Positions 13,686 to 13,742 of a DNA stretch of 13,742 bases are shown piece after piece. Below the pieces are notes generated by a model that did not search any database, had not been told where the DNA came from, and saw only the letters and a program-made list of their open reading frames with translations. The stretch comes from Thermoplasmata archaeon (GTDB lineage Archaea > Thermoplasmatota > Thermoplasmata > Lutacidiplasmatales > UBA184). Both the position numbers and the translations under genes were made by a program. How positions within the stretch are numbered: the stretch's first letter is position 1; the number at the start of each line of letters is the position of its first letter. The DNA is taken from the NCBI GenBank assembly GCA_030043405.1, contig JASHXS010000157.1:1-13742 (forward strand), in the 5' to 3' direction.

Positions 13686-13742
13686 ATGTGTAATCCCGTG
13701 CATCACGAGGTCGACCTCCACGCGACGCCGAAAAAGGTCTAC
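13686..13742 (+). CDS. SRPBCC/AHSA1-family protein (partial, first 19 codons)
   Basis: Only the N-terminus is present: ATG at 13686 with GGTGAGAG 3-10 bases upstream, then VHHEVDLHATPKKVY running exactly to the window end. This pattern (alternating strand ending in A-x-P-x-x-V-Y) is the usual opening of START-like SRPBCC/AHSA1 proteins, which bind hydrophobic ligands or act as Hsp90 co-chaperone-like domains. Divergence from an ArsR-family gene of the type known to pair with SRPBCC proteins supports the call. The product's ligand and full length cannot be seen. Confidence 0.62.
   Translation, partial: MCNPVHHEVDLHATPKKVY

Noticed and set aside
1..13742. CRISPR arrays, tRNA or rRNA genes, insertion sequences, T-rich terminators
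   Set aside because: Looked for on both strands by eye; no regularly spaced repeats, transposase motifs or clear T-tract terminators were found between genes.

Overview
The window is a G+C-rich stretch that reads as archaeal, most likely from a high-GC Thermoplasmatota-type organism (inference, moderate confidence). Three things support this. The GMP synthetase PP-ATPase is a free-standing subunit without the glutamine amidotransferase half, as in archaea. Most start codons have a BRE/TATA-like element about 25-30 bases upstream and no room for a leader. There is also a large secreted beta-propeller/PKD protein with 28 N-glycosylation sequons and a C-terminal membrane anchor. No rRNA, tRNA, CRISPR array, insertion sequence or other mobile element was seen, and no gene-free gap exceeds 300 bases; the longest is about 90 bases.

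Positions 1-7618 are all minus strand. Reading right to left: a polytopic GT-C/GT87-like membrane protein; a purE-guaAb-RHH purine operon joined by an ATGA overlap and a 3-base gap; a two-gene ABC exporter (ATPase and 6-TM permease, ATGA overlap); a 91-residue Cys-containing protein of unknown function; a GltD/NfnB-like FAD/iron-sulfur oxidoreductase; msrB; and a threonine synthase cut by the left edge.

A symmetrical divergent promoter (7619-7699) separates these from the plus-strand block. That block holds a dolichol/phytol-kinase-like membrane protein, the 775-residue PQQ-like propeller/PKD surface protein, a 511-residue KaiC/GvpD-like P-loop ATPase with an unusual C-terminal half, and a transglutaminase-fold protein 9 bases behind it. 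The transglutaminase gene runs 77 bases into a convergent ArsR-family repressor gene. The ArsR gene is divergent from the first 19 codons of an SRPBCC/AHSA1-family gene cut by the right edge.

The purine genes, threonine synthase, MsrB and GltD-like enzyme are ordinary metabolism or housekeeping. The more interesting parts are four. The lipid-linked-sugar-type membrane genes sit beside a heavily sequoned surface protein. The ATPase/transglutaminase pair is the best candidate for an undescribed two-component system. The ArsR-SRPBCC cassette has an operator-like palindrome overlapping both promoters. A repeated CGAA-type BRE-like box occurs at several promoters. All functional statements come from reading motifs by eye; no search was run.
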